Assembly (NCBI GenBank): GCA_963796155.1
Contig: CAWCKT010000010.1
Span: forward strand, 72,841 to 136,840
Length of the DNA stretch: 64,000 bases
From: AP-15 sp963796155
GTDB taxonomy: Bacteria > Pseudomonadota > Alphaproteobacteria > ATCC43930 > CGMCC-115725
Reading direction: 5' to 3'
Position numbers and translations under genes: made by a program. The notes beneath the pieces are model-generated. The model was given only the letters and a program-made list of their open reading frames with translations. It was not told where the DNA came from and ran no database searches. Below, piece after piece: positions 11,051-19,568 of this stretch; position 1 is the stretch's first letter; the number at the start of each line of letters is the position of its first letter.

Positions 11051-11939
11051 AGCGCGTCACCGCCACGACGAGACCGGAAGCGGCGGCATCGCCTGGGAAT
11101 CCCAGGAGCTCAGCCACACGGCAGCGCACGCCGCGTCGTCGGACACGTGTAGCCTCGGGGCCGGTCCGAGCGATAGCCTCGATTGTCATGCGCGTAGGAC
11201 GGGTCGGTCCGCTTGGCTGCCTCGATCCCCGCGACACTGCGGCTGTCGGCAAATTTTACACGTTTTAGTCGCGACACCGGAACGGTCTCGCCCAAATCCG
11301 CCATTCAGGAAGTGCGCCGACCGATAGAAGGTGTCGAGAAACTTTGCGGCGATTTCGTGGAGCTGACCCTGGCCTCGCGGCCGGCCGCAACAACCGGCTA
11401 CACTAACTCGACCTTGCCTGGTGCATTTCCCGCGGCACCCCTGCCGCAGGGCGTTTGCCGAGCCGTCCGAGAGAGCTCAATCGACCACGATCCGGATCAG
11501 TCGATCGGTGCCGCGCCGCCGCGCAGTCTCGACAAGCGCGGCGCGAATTACGGCTGCGGTCGCCTCGATCCGGCGCCGCGACGCGGACTTCCATACCCGA
11601 GGCGCACGCTCGCACCGCGGCCGGGCCGACGCGATCGATCGCGAGTACGGCCAATGAAATCGGGTCGGGTGCTTGGGTCGCCTTCCGGTCCGCAAAACGG
11701 TGCAGCAGCGGCATTTGCCACATTCGGTTGAAGCGCAGCTGGCCGACTAAACGCGCCAGAGTTGCCACCAATCCGGTTCGCCTCGCGCGCCGCTGGGTGA
11801 ATTTCTTGGCCCTCATGACGGTTTAATAACACGCGCATATGACCGGTTTACGATCGTGCCTCGCTATATCTGGGGCTCACAAAACTGTAACATACTATTG
11901 TTAGAATAAGAACCCTGACCGGCAAAAATAGGTGACCGC
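11051..11939. other. Long stretch without a convincing gene
   Basis: Open frames of up to about 170 codons exist on both strands, but none has a recognisable protein pattern. TGTCGGCAAATTTTACAC at 11244-11261 resembles the motifs upstream of the PEP-CTERM gene at 53.4-53.6 kb, but no -24/-12 promoter is visible here. The last 80 bases before 11940 are AT-rich and probably carry the promoter of the next operon. Confidence 0.4.
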
Positions 11940-12526
11940 GTGAACGCGGATGCAAGCGTCTTCTTCGCCCTTTGGCTGCAGAAACCGCTGCGAATTGCCG
12001 CCGTCAATCCGAGCGGCGTACGTCTAGCCGACGCGCTCGCACGTTGCGTCGATCTGGCGCGGTCGGGTCCGATACTCGAACTCGGTGCCGGTAACGGCAG
12101 CCTGACGCGGGCCTCGTCCGCGCCGGCTGTCCGCCCGGGCGCATCATCGCGCTCGAGCGCGAACCGGCCCTCGTCGCGGTGCTGCGGCGCGAATTTCCGG
12201 TGATGAGGGTAATTGAAGGCGACGCGACGCGAATCGGAGACTATCTCGCCGGCTGCGTCGAACGGCTCGCCGGCGTCGTCTCCAGCCTGCCGATCAAATG
12301 GTTTCCGATCGAGGCGCAATATGCGGTCGTCAGGCCCTGCCTCGATCTTCTGGGACCGGGCGGCCGCTTCCTCCAGCTGACGAACGCGTTCTCCTCGCCC
12401 CTCGCGGCCGACCGTTTGGGGATCGCGGGCCGGCAGATCGCTCGGGTCTGGCTCAACCTCCTCCCGACGCAGGTATGGGCCTACTCGGAACGCTCGGAAG
12501 CGGTTGGCGATGGAGCGGCGAGGTGA
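11940..12526 (+). CDS. SAM-dependent methyltransferase, phospholipid N-methyltransferase-like (frameshifted)
   Basis: From GTG 11940 the frame reads FFALWLQKPLRIAAVNPSG and the SAM-binding motif PILELGAGNGSLTR, then becomes meaningless. Adding one C to the CC at 12112-12113 restores RALVRAGCPPGRIIALERE, which joins the second frame (LRREFPVMRVIEGDA ... VSSLPIKWFP ... FLQLTNAF) to TGA 12526. The whole looks like a phospholipid N-methyltransferase or an rRNA-dimethylase-like enzyme of about 195 residues. The N-terminal FF..WL..P...A...PS pattern favours the former. It overlaps the next gene (GTGA). The indel is in a C run, so a base error is as likely as a real mutation. Confidence 0.72.
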
Positions 12527-13365
12527 CTCGCCCGACGCGGATACATTCCTATCGCACGATCTGGATCTCCGATCTGCATCTCGGCACCCGCGGCTGCAAG
12601 GCGGAGTTCCTCCTTGACTTCATCCGCTATACCGAAGCGGAGACGATCTACCTGGTCGGCGACATCATTGATTGCTGGCGCCTGAAGAAATCATTGTACT
12701 GGCCGCAGGCCCACAACGACGTAATCCAGAAGATCCTCCGCAAGGTCCGCAAGGGCACGCGGGTCGTCTACGTTCCGGGGAATCATGACGAGTGGCTGCG
12801 CGATTTCACCCGGCTGCAGTTCGGCGGCGTCGAGGTCGTGGAGGACGCGATCCACGTCACGGCAGACGGCCGCCGCCTGCTGGTGCTTCATGGCGACGCG
12901 TTCGACGCCGTCGTCTTGCACGCCCGTTGGCTGGCGGTGCTCGGGGACGGCGCATACACCCTAGCACTCTGGCTCAATCGTCACTTCAACACCGCGCGGC
13001 GCCGACTGGGTTATCCCTACTGGTCGCTCTCGGCCTATCTCAAGCGGCGCGTCAAGAACGCCATGCAATACATCGCCTCGTTTGCTGATGCCGTCGTCGA
13101 CGAGGCGCGCCGACGCGGGGTCGAAGGCGTCGTCTGCGGCCACATCCACCACGCCGAACTGCGCGAGATCGGCGACATTCTCTATTGCAACAGCGGGGAC
13201 TGGGTCGAGAGCTGCACTGCCCTCGTCGAACATTTCGACGGACGGCTCGAGGTCGTTCACTGGATCGACCGGCGGCGTCTCGACCCGATGACGATCGCCA
13301 CCGCCGCACCGAGCGAAAGAGAGGCCGAAGCTCCGCTGCCGGTCTTCGCCGATGCGCCCGACTAG
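12523..13365 (+). CDS. UDP-2,3-diacylglucosamine diphosphatase-like metallophosphoesterase
   Basis: A 280-residue calcineurin-type phosphoesterase with every metal motif: WISDLHLGTRG, YLVGDIIDCW, VPGNHDEW, VLHGDAFD and VCGHIHHAEL. This arrangement and length match the LpxH/YbbF-like family that hydrolyses UDP-2,3-diacylglucosamine in lipid A synthesis, though many alphaproteobacteria use LpxI for that step, so the exact substrate is open. GTG 12523 overlaps the upstream stop; a glycosyltransferase follows 22 bases later, suggesting an envelope lipid operon. Confidence 0.88.
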   Translation: MTRPTRIHSYRTIWISDLHLGTRGCKAEFLLDFIRYTEAETIYLVGDIIDCWRLKKSLYWPQAHNDVIQKILRKVRKGTRVVYVPGNHDEWLRDFTRLQFGGVEVVEDAIHVTADGRRLLVLHGDAFDAVVLHARWLAVLGDGAYTLALWLNRHFNTARRRLGYPYWSLSAYLKRRVKNAMQYIASFADAVVDEARRRGVEGVVCGHIHHAELREIGDILYCNSGDWVESCTALVEHFDGRLEVVHWIDRRRLDPMTIATAAPSEREAEAPLPVFADAPD

Positions 13366-13387
13366 TCTTGAGCACGGGGGATCAAGG

Positions 13388-14245
13388 ATGTCCGACTTAC
13401 CGATCAGCTTCGTGGTGCCCGCCTATAACGAGGAAGCTCTGATCGCCTCATGCCTCGTTTCCATCCAGGCAGAGATCGCGCGCACCGGGTGCCGGGCCGA
13501 AATCATTGTCGTCGACAACAACAGTACCGACGCCACGCGCCGCATTGCTTCATCTTTCCCGGGGGTGATCATCGTCGACGAGCCGCAAAGAGGGCTCGTT
13601 CAGGCTCGCAGGGCCGGGTGCCTCGCTGCCAGCGGCAAGTTGATTGCCAACATCGATGCCGATACGATGCTGACCGAGGGCTGGCTGCGTACCGTGCTCG
13701 CGGAATTCGCGCGTTCTCCCCACCTGGTCGCGTTAAGCGGCCCGTTCATCCACTATGATCTACCAGGCTCCGCTCAGTTCGTCGCAGCACTGTTCTATCG
13801 CATCGCGTTCGTTACCTACCTCTTCGTCAGGTTCGTGCTGGGCGCGGGATCGATGATGCAGGGGGGAAACTTCATCGTCTCCGGAAGGGCACTTGAGGCT
13901 GCGGGCGGCTTCAACTCCGACTTCCGCTTCTACGGCGAGGATACCGATCTTGCGCGCCGGCTGAGCAAGGTTGGGACGGTAAAGTTTTCATTGGCGCTGC
14001 CCGCCCTGTCCTCCGGACGGCGGTTCATCGCGGAGGGCCTCGTTCGGGCGGGGTTGCGCTATGCCGTGAACTATTTATGGGCCATTTTCTTCAAGCATCC
14101 GTTCACCTTGACCTGGTTGGATTTCCGACACCCGGCGGGCGGAAATGACGGCGCGAAAGTCGGCTCGGCCGGACCGCTCCGCATCGACCCCGAGGGCGCC
14201 GAGCCCTCAGGCGCAGCGGCTGCGATTGTGGACGAGCCCGGATAG
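13388..14245 (+). CDS. Family 2 glycosyltransferase
   Basis: A GT-A glycosyltransferase of 285 residues: PISFVVPAYNEEALIASCL at the start, IIVVDNNSTDATR, then ANIDADTMLTEGWL with the DxD metal site, and GGFNSDFRFYGEDTDLARRL carrying the probable catalytic ED. A hydrophobic stretch near residues 130-150 may contact the membrane. Sugar and acceptor cannot be read from the sequence. It is the third gene of the operon beginning at 11940. Confidence 0.88.
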   Translation: MSDLPISFVVPAYNEEALIASCLVSIQAEIARTGCRAEIIVVDNNSTDATRRIASSFPGVIIVDEPQRGLVQARRAGCLAASGKLIANIDADTMLTEGWLRTVLAEFARSPHLVALSGPFIHYDLPGSAQFVAALFYRIAFVTYLFVRFVLGAGSMMQGGNFIVSGRALEAAGGFNSDFRFYGEDTDLARRLSKVGTVKFSLALPALSSGRRFIAEGLVRAGLRYAVNYLWAIFFKHPFTLTWLDFRHPAGGNDGAKVGSAGPLRIDPEGAEPSGAAAAIVDEPG

Positions 14246-14346
14246 ATCCACCCGGTAACGGCACATGCAAACCCGGCCGACTCTCGCCAGGGATCCGTGA
14301 AGTCACGGTTGGTCGAGCCGCGAGGCCGGGATCTCGTCAGACGTGA

Positions 14347-15813
14347 TCACGCCGTCGGCAATCTCCGCGCCTCGGCCTGCTGCTGCTGGCGGCGCAACGT
14401 GCGGCCCGGGCGTTCGCCGGTTGGCCTGCCCTCGCGCCACACCGGGCGACCGTTGACAAAGACGTGCTCGATGCCGGCCGCGGGGATCGTCGGCCTCTCG
14501 AAGGTCGCGCGGTCTGCGACGGTTTCCGGGTCGAAGACGGTCACGTCGGCGTAGCCGCCGGGTGCGAGAATGCCCCGGCCGGCGAGACCGAAGCGATAGG
14601 CGGAAAGGCCGGTCATCCGGCGCACCGCCTCTTCGAGGCTGAAGAGGCCGAGCTCGCGGCAGTAATAACCGAGGACGCGCGGAAAGGCACCCCACAGCCG
14701 GGGGTGCGGGTGGGTGTCGTGCGGCAGCCCGTCCGAGCCGATCATCGTGTGCTCGAAGCCCAGTACCCGCTGCACGTCGGCTTCATCCATCATCCAATAG
14801 ACCGCACCCGCCGGCCGCAGCCGGTCGGCCGCCTCCTGCTCGCTGATCCGCCAATCGGCGGCGATCGCGGAAAGCTCACGTCCGGCCTGCTCGGGGGCGC
14901 TCTTCGACCAGGTGACCAGGACCTTCAATGCCCTTGCGGCCTGCGCCGCGCTCAACACAGTCGAGGAGGCAATGTAGGGGTAGGCGTCGAGCCCGACCTC
15001 TTGCCGCGCGATCGCCGCGGCGATCAGCGGCAGGGTCTCGACGGTGCGGCCGAAATTCTCCCGGCCGACCGTCTTGTGATGCGAGATTACGACCGGTACC
15101 CCGGCCGCGCGGCCCGCAGCAAAGCTCTCTTCCAGGCTCTGGACAACGGCATCGGCCTCGTTGCGCATATGCGTCGTGTAGAGCGCGCCGGCCGGCCGCA
15201 ATAATCCCACCAGCGCCTCGATCTCGGCCGCGGGGGCGTGGGACGCCGGGGCATAGGCGAGCCCGCTCGACAGGCCGAAGGCGCCGGCGTCGAGCGCCTC
15301 TTGCAGCCGCTCGCCCATCTGAGCCAGCTCGGTTTTCTCGGCCGGCCGGTCGAGTGCCGTCATCGCTCCGACGCGCAGGGTCGAATGGCCGATGAGGCAG
15401 GCCGCGTTGAGCGCCGCCGGCGATTTGTCGAGGGCCGCAAGATAGTCGACGAAGCGCGCGTAGCGGTAATCGGCGATATCGCCGATCAGATCGAGCGGCG
15501 GTGGCGGAGCCTTGTCGAGCAGCAGCGGCGCCAGGCTGATCCCGCAATTTCCGGTCACGACCGTGGTGACGCCTTGGCTCACTTTGGCCGCCATTTCCGG
15601 GGTCGCGAACAGCGCGCGGTCGTCATGCGTGTGCACGTCGATGAAGCCGGGGGCGACGATCTTGCCCGATACGTCGATCTCGCATCCGTTCGTCGCCTTG
15701 GCGACGCTCCCCACTTCGGCGATGCGGTCGCCGGTGATTGCGACATCGGCGCGCCGACGCGTCCGGCCGCTGCCGTCGATGACCTCGCCGCCGCGCAGAA
15801 TCCAATCGGTCAT
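14347..15813 (-). CDS. N-acyl-D-amino-acid deacylase (D-aminoacylase) family amidohydrolase
   Basis: A 488-residue amidohydrolase. The metal motif is IDVHTHDDRALF, followed by VVTGNCGISLAPLL, HMRNEADAVVQSLEE, VVISHHKTVGRENFG and the C-terminal MIGSDGLPHDTHPHPRLWG block typical of D-aminoacylases. These enzymes release D-amino acids from N-acyl forms. It stands alone on this strand. Confidence 0.88.
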   Translation of the reverse strand: MTDWILRGGEVIDGSGRTRRRADVAITGDRIAEVGSVAKATNGCEIDVSGKIVAPGFIDVHTHDDRALFATPEMAAKVSQGVTTVVTGNCGISLAPLLLDKAPPPPLDLIGDIADYRYARFVDYLAALDKSPAALNAACLIGHSTLRVGAMTALDRPAEKTELAQMGERLQEALDAGAFGLSSGLAYAPASHAPAAEIEALVGLLRPAGALYTTHMRNEADAVVQSLEESFAAGRAAGVPVVISHHKTVGRENFGRTVETLPLIAAAIARQEVGLDAYPYIASSTVLSAAQAARALKVLVTWSKSAPEQAGRELSAIAADWRISEQEAADRLRPAGAVYWMMDEADVQRVLGFEHTMIGSDGLPHDTHPHPRLWGAFPRVLGYYCRELGLFSLEEAVRRMTGLSAYRFGLAGRGILAPGGYADVTVFDPETVADRATFERPTIPAAGIEHVFVNGRPVWREGRPTGERPGRTLRRQQQQAEARRLPTA

Positions 15814-15949
15814 CTCTTGCCCTTTCGAAGCGGCACGTCATTCCTTCGGGCCAACAAATTCGCCACGATGATCGTGCTGGTTTCGCCCTCGTATGCTACT
15901 TTCTGCCGTCCGCGATCGCAGGCGGACGGGGTGACGCGGGCAGGGTGGC

Positions 15950-16300
15950 GTGAGCACGGACGACTGGGTATATCGGGTCTTGGTTGCACTATCGGGGATA
16001 ACCCTGGTTCTGGTGGTCGCCTATATTGTCCTCGTCCAGGACAATCGCTCGATACAGGCAGAGGTCAACAAACGCCAGCAATTCATCAATCAGAGCATCC
16101 AGTTTGGCCGAGTAAACGAGGCACTGATCCGAGCTCTTGCGGCGGCTGCCAACAAGGACAAGGATGAGAAGCTGCGCGACCTGCTGACCCAGAATGGGAT
16201 CACAATTAATCCCCCAAGCGGGACGCCCGCGTCGAGCGGCGCACCTAGCGAAAAAGAGGCGGCACCGCCATCGCCGGCGCCGGCCGGGACGGGACGCTAG
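15950..16300 (+). CDS. Small single-span membrane protein, hypothetical
   Basis: A 116-residue protein from a GTG start: one transmembrane helix (about residues 9-28, VLVALSGITLVLVVAYIVLV), a charged, probably coiled segment with QAEVNKRQQFINQSIQF, then LLTQNGITINPP and a Pro/Ala-rich tail. It resembles the next gene in layout and in the INPP / LNPP motif, so the two look like divergent duplicates. Function unknown. Confidence 0.65.
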   Translation: MSTDDWVYRVLVALSGITLVLVVAYIVLVQDNRSIQAEVNKRQQFINQSIQFGRVNEALIRALAAAANKDKDEKLRDLLTQNGITINPPSGTPASSGAPSEKEAAPPSPAPAGTGR

Positions 16301-16339
16301 GGATGGCCCTCGGGCAAGGGCACGACTGGGTCAGACGGG

Positions 16340-16606
16340 ATGCGGCTACCCGTCATCCTGGTCGTCGTGGCGCTGTTCGTGCTGATGGCGTTCGAGACCG
16401 GTCAAACCGTTCATGACCGCGGTGCGCTGTCGGACCTGCGGCGCTCGCAGGAGCCGACCGTGCAAGAGGGGATCAAGCTGCGCCAGCAGCTCGAAACGCT
16501 CGCCAGCAAAACCGCCCAGCTCGCCGCCGAAGGAGACGAGGGCGCCAAGGCCGTCGTTGACCAGATGAAGGGGCAGGGCGTCTCGCTCAACCCGCCAAAG
16601 CAGTAA
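16340..16606 (+). CDS. Small single-span membrane protein, hypothetical
   Basis: An 88-residue protein with an N-terminal transmembrane helix (LPVILVVVALFVLMAF), a predicted coiled region (EGIKLRQQLETLASKTAQLA) and a C-terminal QGVSLNPPKQ that parallels QNGITINPPS in the gene 39 bases upstream. The two probably act together at the inner membrane. No known family recognised. Confidence 0.6.
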   Translation: MRLPVILVVVALFVLMAFETGQTVHDRGALSDLRRSQEPTVQEGIKLRQQLETLASKTAQLAAEGDEGAKAVVDQMKGQGVSLNPPKQ

Positions 16607-16770
16607 GGGTGCACGCCCCGCGAACCGGGTAGTCCCGGCGGATCCGTACCGCGGCCGGCGCCTACGGGCTCGCCGACGCGATCGCACCGCCGACCGGGTG
16701 AGTAGGGCACTTGCTGTCGAGGCAAAGCAGCGCGAATATCCTTGAAGAGCAAGGTTGCGGAGGATCGGTG

Positions 16771-18051
16771 ATGCTGTCGCACGAGGAAAACGAGCTGATC
16801 ACCCGGGCGGGACCAGGCACCCCGATGGGCAATACCATGCGGAGGTACTGGATCCCGGCGCTGCTCGCCCGCGAGATCGCCGAGCCCGACGGCCCACCGG
16901 TGCGCGTGCGGTTGTTGGGCGAGGACCTGGTCGCCTTCCGGGACACGCGCGGCCGCATCGGGCTCTTGGACGAGTATTGTCCGCACCGCCGCGCGTCGCT
17001 GTTTTTCGGCCGCAACGAGGAATGCGGGCTGCGCTGCGTCTATCACGGCTGGAAGTTCGATGTCGCCGGCACCTGCGTCGACCAGCTCAACGAGCCGGCG
17101 GAAAACCAGTTCCGGCACAAGGTCCACATCGCCGCCTACCCGACGGTCGAGCTGGGTGGGATCGTGTGGGCTTATCTCGGTCCGCCCGAGCGCATGCCGG
17201 CCATTCCGAAATTCGCCTGGACCCAGGTACCCGAGACGCATCGGCATGTGACCAAGGTCATCCAGGAATGCAACTGGCTGCAGGCCCTCGAAGGCGGCCT
17301 CGACACCTCGCACGCCCCGATCATGCACCGGCTGCTGACCGACAGCGCGAAGCGCGGCGGCATCAAGCCTTCTAACCCGTATGTTCGTGCCAAGGCGCCC
17401 ACCATCGTCGTCGACATCACCGATTACGGCTACCAGTACGTCGGGATCCGGGAGCTCGGTGCGGCCGAGATGCACGCCCGCACCTACCATTTTATCCTGC
17501 CGTTCCATCAGATCCGGGCCGCGTCGACAGAGCGCGGCTTTCCGGCCGATGCCGGACACATCTGGGTGCCGATCGACGACGAGAACACGATGGTCTACAA
17601 CTGGGCCTATAGTCGGACCGACGAACCGCTCAACGACGAGGACCGTCTCGAGCGCGGGCTTGGCAACGGGCCGCAGCACGTCGATCAGGCGACCTTCCGC
17701 TCCAAGGCCAATCGGCAAAACAACTATCTGATCGACCGCGAGGTGCAGCGGACCGAGAGCTTTACCGGGATCGACGGGATCAACGTGCAGGACCGCGCAA
17801 TCCAGGAGAGCATGGGACGCATCGTCGACCGCAGCAAAGAGCATCTGGGTCCCGCTGACAAGGCGATCATCCAGATGCGTCGGCTATTGCGCCAGGCGGT
17901 GAAGACCGTCGAGGAAGGGGGCACACCGGCCGGCCTTGGGCCGAGCTATTACCCGTTGCGGGCGGCCCTCGAGGTGCTGCCGCGCGATGCCGACTGGCGC
18001 CAGGTCCTGGCGCCCGACATCACCCGGGAGAAGATCCTGCAAACAGTCTGA
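16771..18051 (+). CDS. Rieske non-heme iron oxygenase, alpha subunit (phthalate dioxygenase type)
   Basis: A 426-residue terminal oxygenase. The Rieske [2Fe-2S] ligands are in DEYCPHRRASLFFG and LRCVYHGWKFD (CxH...CxxH), and the mononuclear iron site includes LDTSHAPIMHR. N-terminal RRYWIPALLAREI and overall layout match phthalate 4,5-dioxygenase-like aromatic-ring hydroxylases or O-demethylases. No reductase or ferredoxin gene is nearby, so the electron donor must be encoded elsewhere. ATG 16771 is favoured, with GGAGGA about 10 bases upstream. Confidence 0.9.
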   Translation: MLSHEENELITRAGPGTPMGNTMRRYWIPALLAREIAEPDGPPVRVRLLGEDLVAFRDTRGRIGLLDEYCPHRRASLFFGRNEECGLRCVYHGWKFDVAGTCVDQLNEPAENQFRHKVHIAAYPTVELGGIVWAYLGPPERMPAIPKFAWTQVPETHRHVTKVIQECNWLQALEGGLDTSHAPIMHRLLTDSAKRGGIKPSNPYVRAKAPTIVVDITDYGYQYVGIRELGAAEMHARTYHFILPFHQIRAASTERGFPADAGHIWVPIDDENTMVYNWAYSRTDEPLNDEDRLERGLGNGPQHVDQATFRSKANRQNNYLIDREVQRTESFTGIDGINVQDRAIQESMGRIVDRSKEHLGPADKAIIQMRRLLRQAVKTVEEGGTPAGLGPSYYPLRAALEVLPRDADWRQVLAPDITREKILQTV

Positions 18052-18168
18052 TCCCGGTCAGGTGGGGATCCAAGTCGAGCTCGCCACATACAACACTGGT
18101 TGAGTTTGTGGGGAGGTTGGCGCTTAGTCCCGCTGACGTAATTACTCTGGCGCGGACCGGGCCGTAGG

Positions 18169-19566
18169 TTGCGAACCTGGACAGAACCAGAGGACCCGAA
18201 GCCGTTCAGGTTGTTGGCTGGAAAAGGTGCCGATGATTCAGAGAGCCTCTTGCAGGCGGCCGACACGGTGATCGACGCGCTCGCGATTCTGCGCGACCCC
18301 CTCGCCGCGGATAAGCTGATCGCTCGTGCGCGGCGTCGGACCGGTCTGGACGACTTCGGCTGCACGTCATTCGAGGAGCCGCTGCAGAATTTTTTGCGGG
18401 GTTGCCGCGAGGAGGCGAATCTGAGCCTCTTCGGGCGCTTCGCGACGTGCTGGGACTCGGTGCGCTTTCTGTCCAACCTGCTTCGGCTGCGCGAGGAGGA
18501 GTCACAGGCACCCGAAATCCTCGATCAGCGGATCGAGCGGCCGATCTTCATCGCCGGGCTCCCCCGATCGGGCACCACCTTCCTGCATAGCCTGCTGGCG
18601 CAAGATCCCACGAACCTCGTCCCGCAAGTCTGGCAGCTGATCCATCCGTATCCGTTTGATGGACGGGACGCCGGACCCGACCTCCGGCCGCGGCGCGTCG
18701 CCCGGCAGCTGCGCCTGTTCGGCATGCTCGCGCCGGAGTTCCGACGGATGCACCCGATCGATGCCAACTCACCGCAGGAATGCTCCGAGATAACGGCGCA
18801 TGTCTTCGCCAGCCTGCGCTTCGACACGACCTACCACATGCCCCGCTATCGACGCTGGCTCGACGAGACCGGACACCTCGACGCCTATCGGTTTCACAAG
18901 CGTTTTCTGCAGCACCTCCAGCATCAGGCGCCGGGCGCCGGGCACTGGGTGCTCAAATGTCCCGACCATATCTTTGCCTTGACCGCGCTTCGGACAGTCT
19001 ATCCAGATGCACGCGTGGTATTTATCCACCGAGATCCGCTCGCGGTTCTGCCCTCGGTCGCCCGACTGACGGAGGTGCTCAGACGGCCGTTCACCCGCCA
19101 CGTTGACAAACTCGAGATCGGCCGTGAGGACAGTGACCGCTGGCTTGCCGCGACCGATCTGATGATCGCCGCGGCAGACGATCAGGGCTTCGCAGCGCCG
19201 ATTCTCCACCTCCATTACATGAAACTGGTCAGCGACCCGCTTGGGACAGTAGCGGCGCTATACCAGCATTTCGGGCGCGCGCTCGATCCACGCGCCGCCG
19301 CCCGCATCGGCCGGCTGGTGGAGGCGAAACCCAACGGCGGTTACGGGGCACGCCGCTCCCGTCTCGAAGATTATGGCCTCGATCCCGCCATGGAGCGCGA
19401 TCGCTACGCCCGATACATGCAGCATTTCGAGATTCGGCCCGAACATGTCACAAATCCGTCCGGGCTCGGTCAAGGGCTCGCCCCCGCTCCCGTCCGGGCT
19501 GCCCTCCGAAACTGCCGCCACAATTTCCTCGGCGACGTCGAGAAGCGCAGGCATCGCGCCAGGTAG
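18169..19566 (+). CDS. Sulfotransferase family protein
   Basis: A PAPS-dependent sulfotransferase-type protein of about 465 residues: the 5'-phosphosulfate loop FIAGLPRSGTTFLHSLLAQD and the 3'-phosphate region VVFIHRDPLAVLPSVARLT. It belongs to the large bacterial group related to stearoyl/aryl sulfotransferases; the acceptor is unknown. The TTG start at 18169 is the longest option and uncertain; an internal GTG would shorten it by about 30 residues. It converges with hpnN. Confidence 0.85.
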   Translation: MRTWTEPEDPKPFRLLAGKGADDSESLLQAADTVIDALAILRDPLAADKLIARARRRTGLDDFGCTSFEEPLQNFLRGCREEANLSLFGRFATCWDSVRFLSNLLRLREEESQAPEILDQRIERPIFIAGLPRSGTTFLHSLLAQDPTNLVPQVWQLIHPYPFDGRDAGPDLRPRRVARQLRLFGMLAPEFRRMHPIDANSPQECSEITAHVFASLRFDTTYHMPRYRRWLDETGHLDAYRFHKRFLQHLQHQAPGAGHWVLKCPDHIFALTALRTVYPDARVVFIHRDPLAVLPSVARLTEVLRRPFTRHVDKLEIGREDSDRWLAATDLMIAAADDQGFAAPILHLHYMKLVSDPLGTVAALYQHFGRALDPRAAARIGRLVEAKPNGGYGARRSRLEDYGLDPAMERDRYARYMQHFEIRPEHVTNPSGLGQGLAPAPVRAALRNCRHNFLGDVEKRRHRAR

Positions 19567-19568
19567 CT

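Noticed and set aside
11403..11816. Minus-strand frame of 137 codons in the gene-poor stretch
   Set aside because: Arginine-rich with no recognisable domain, and overlapping frames on the other strand are just as long.
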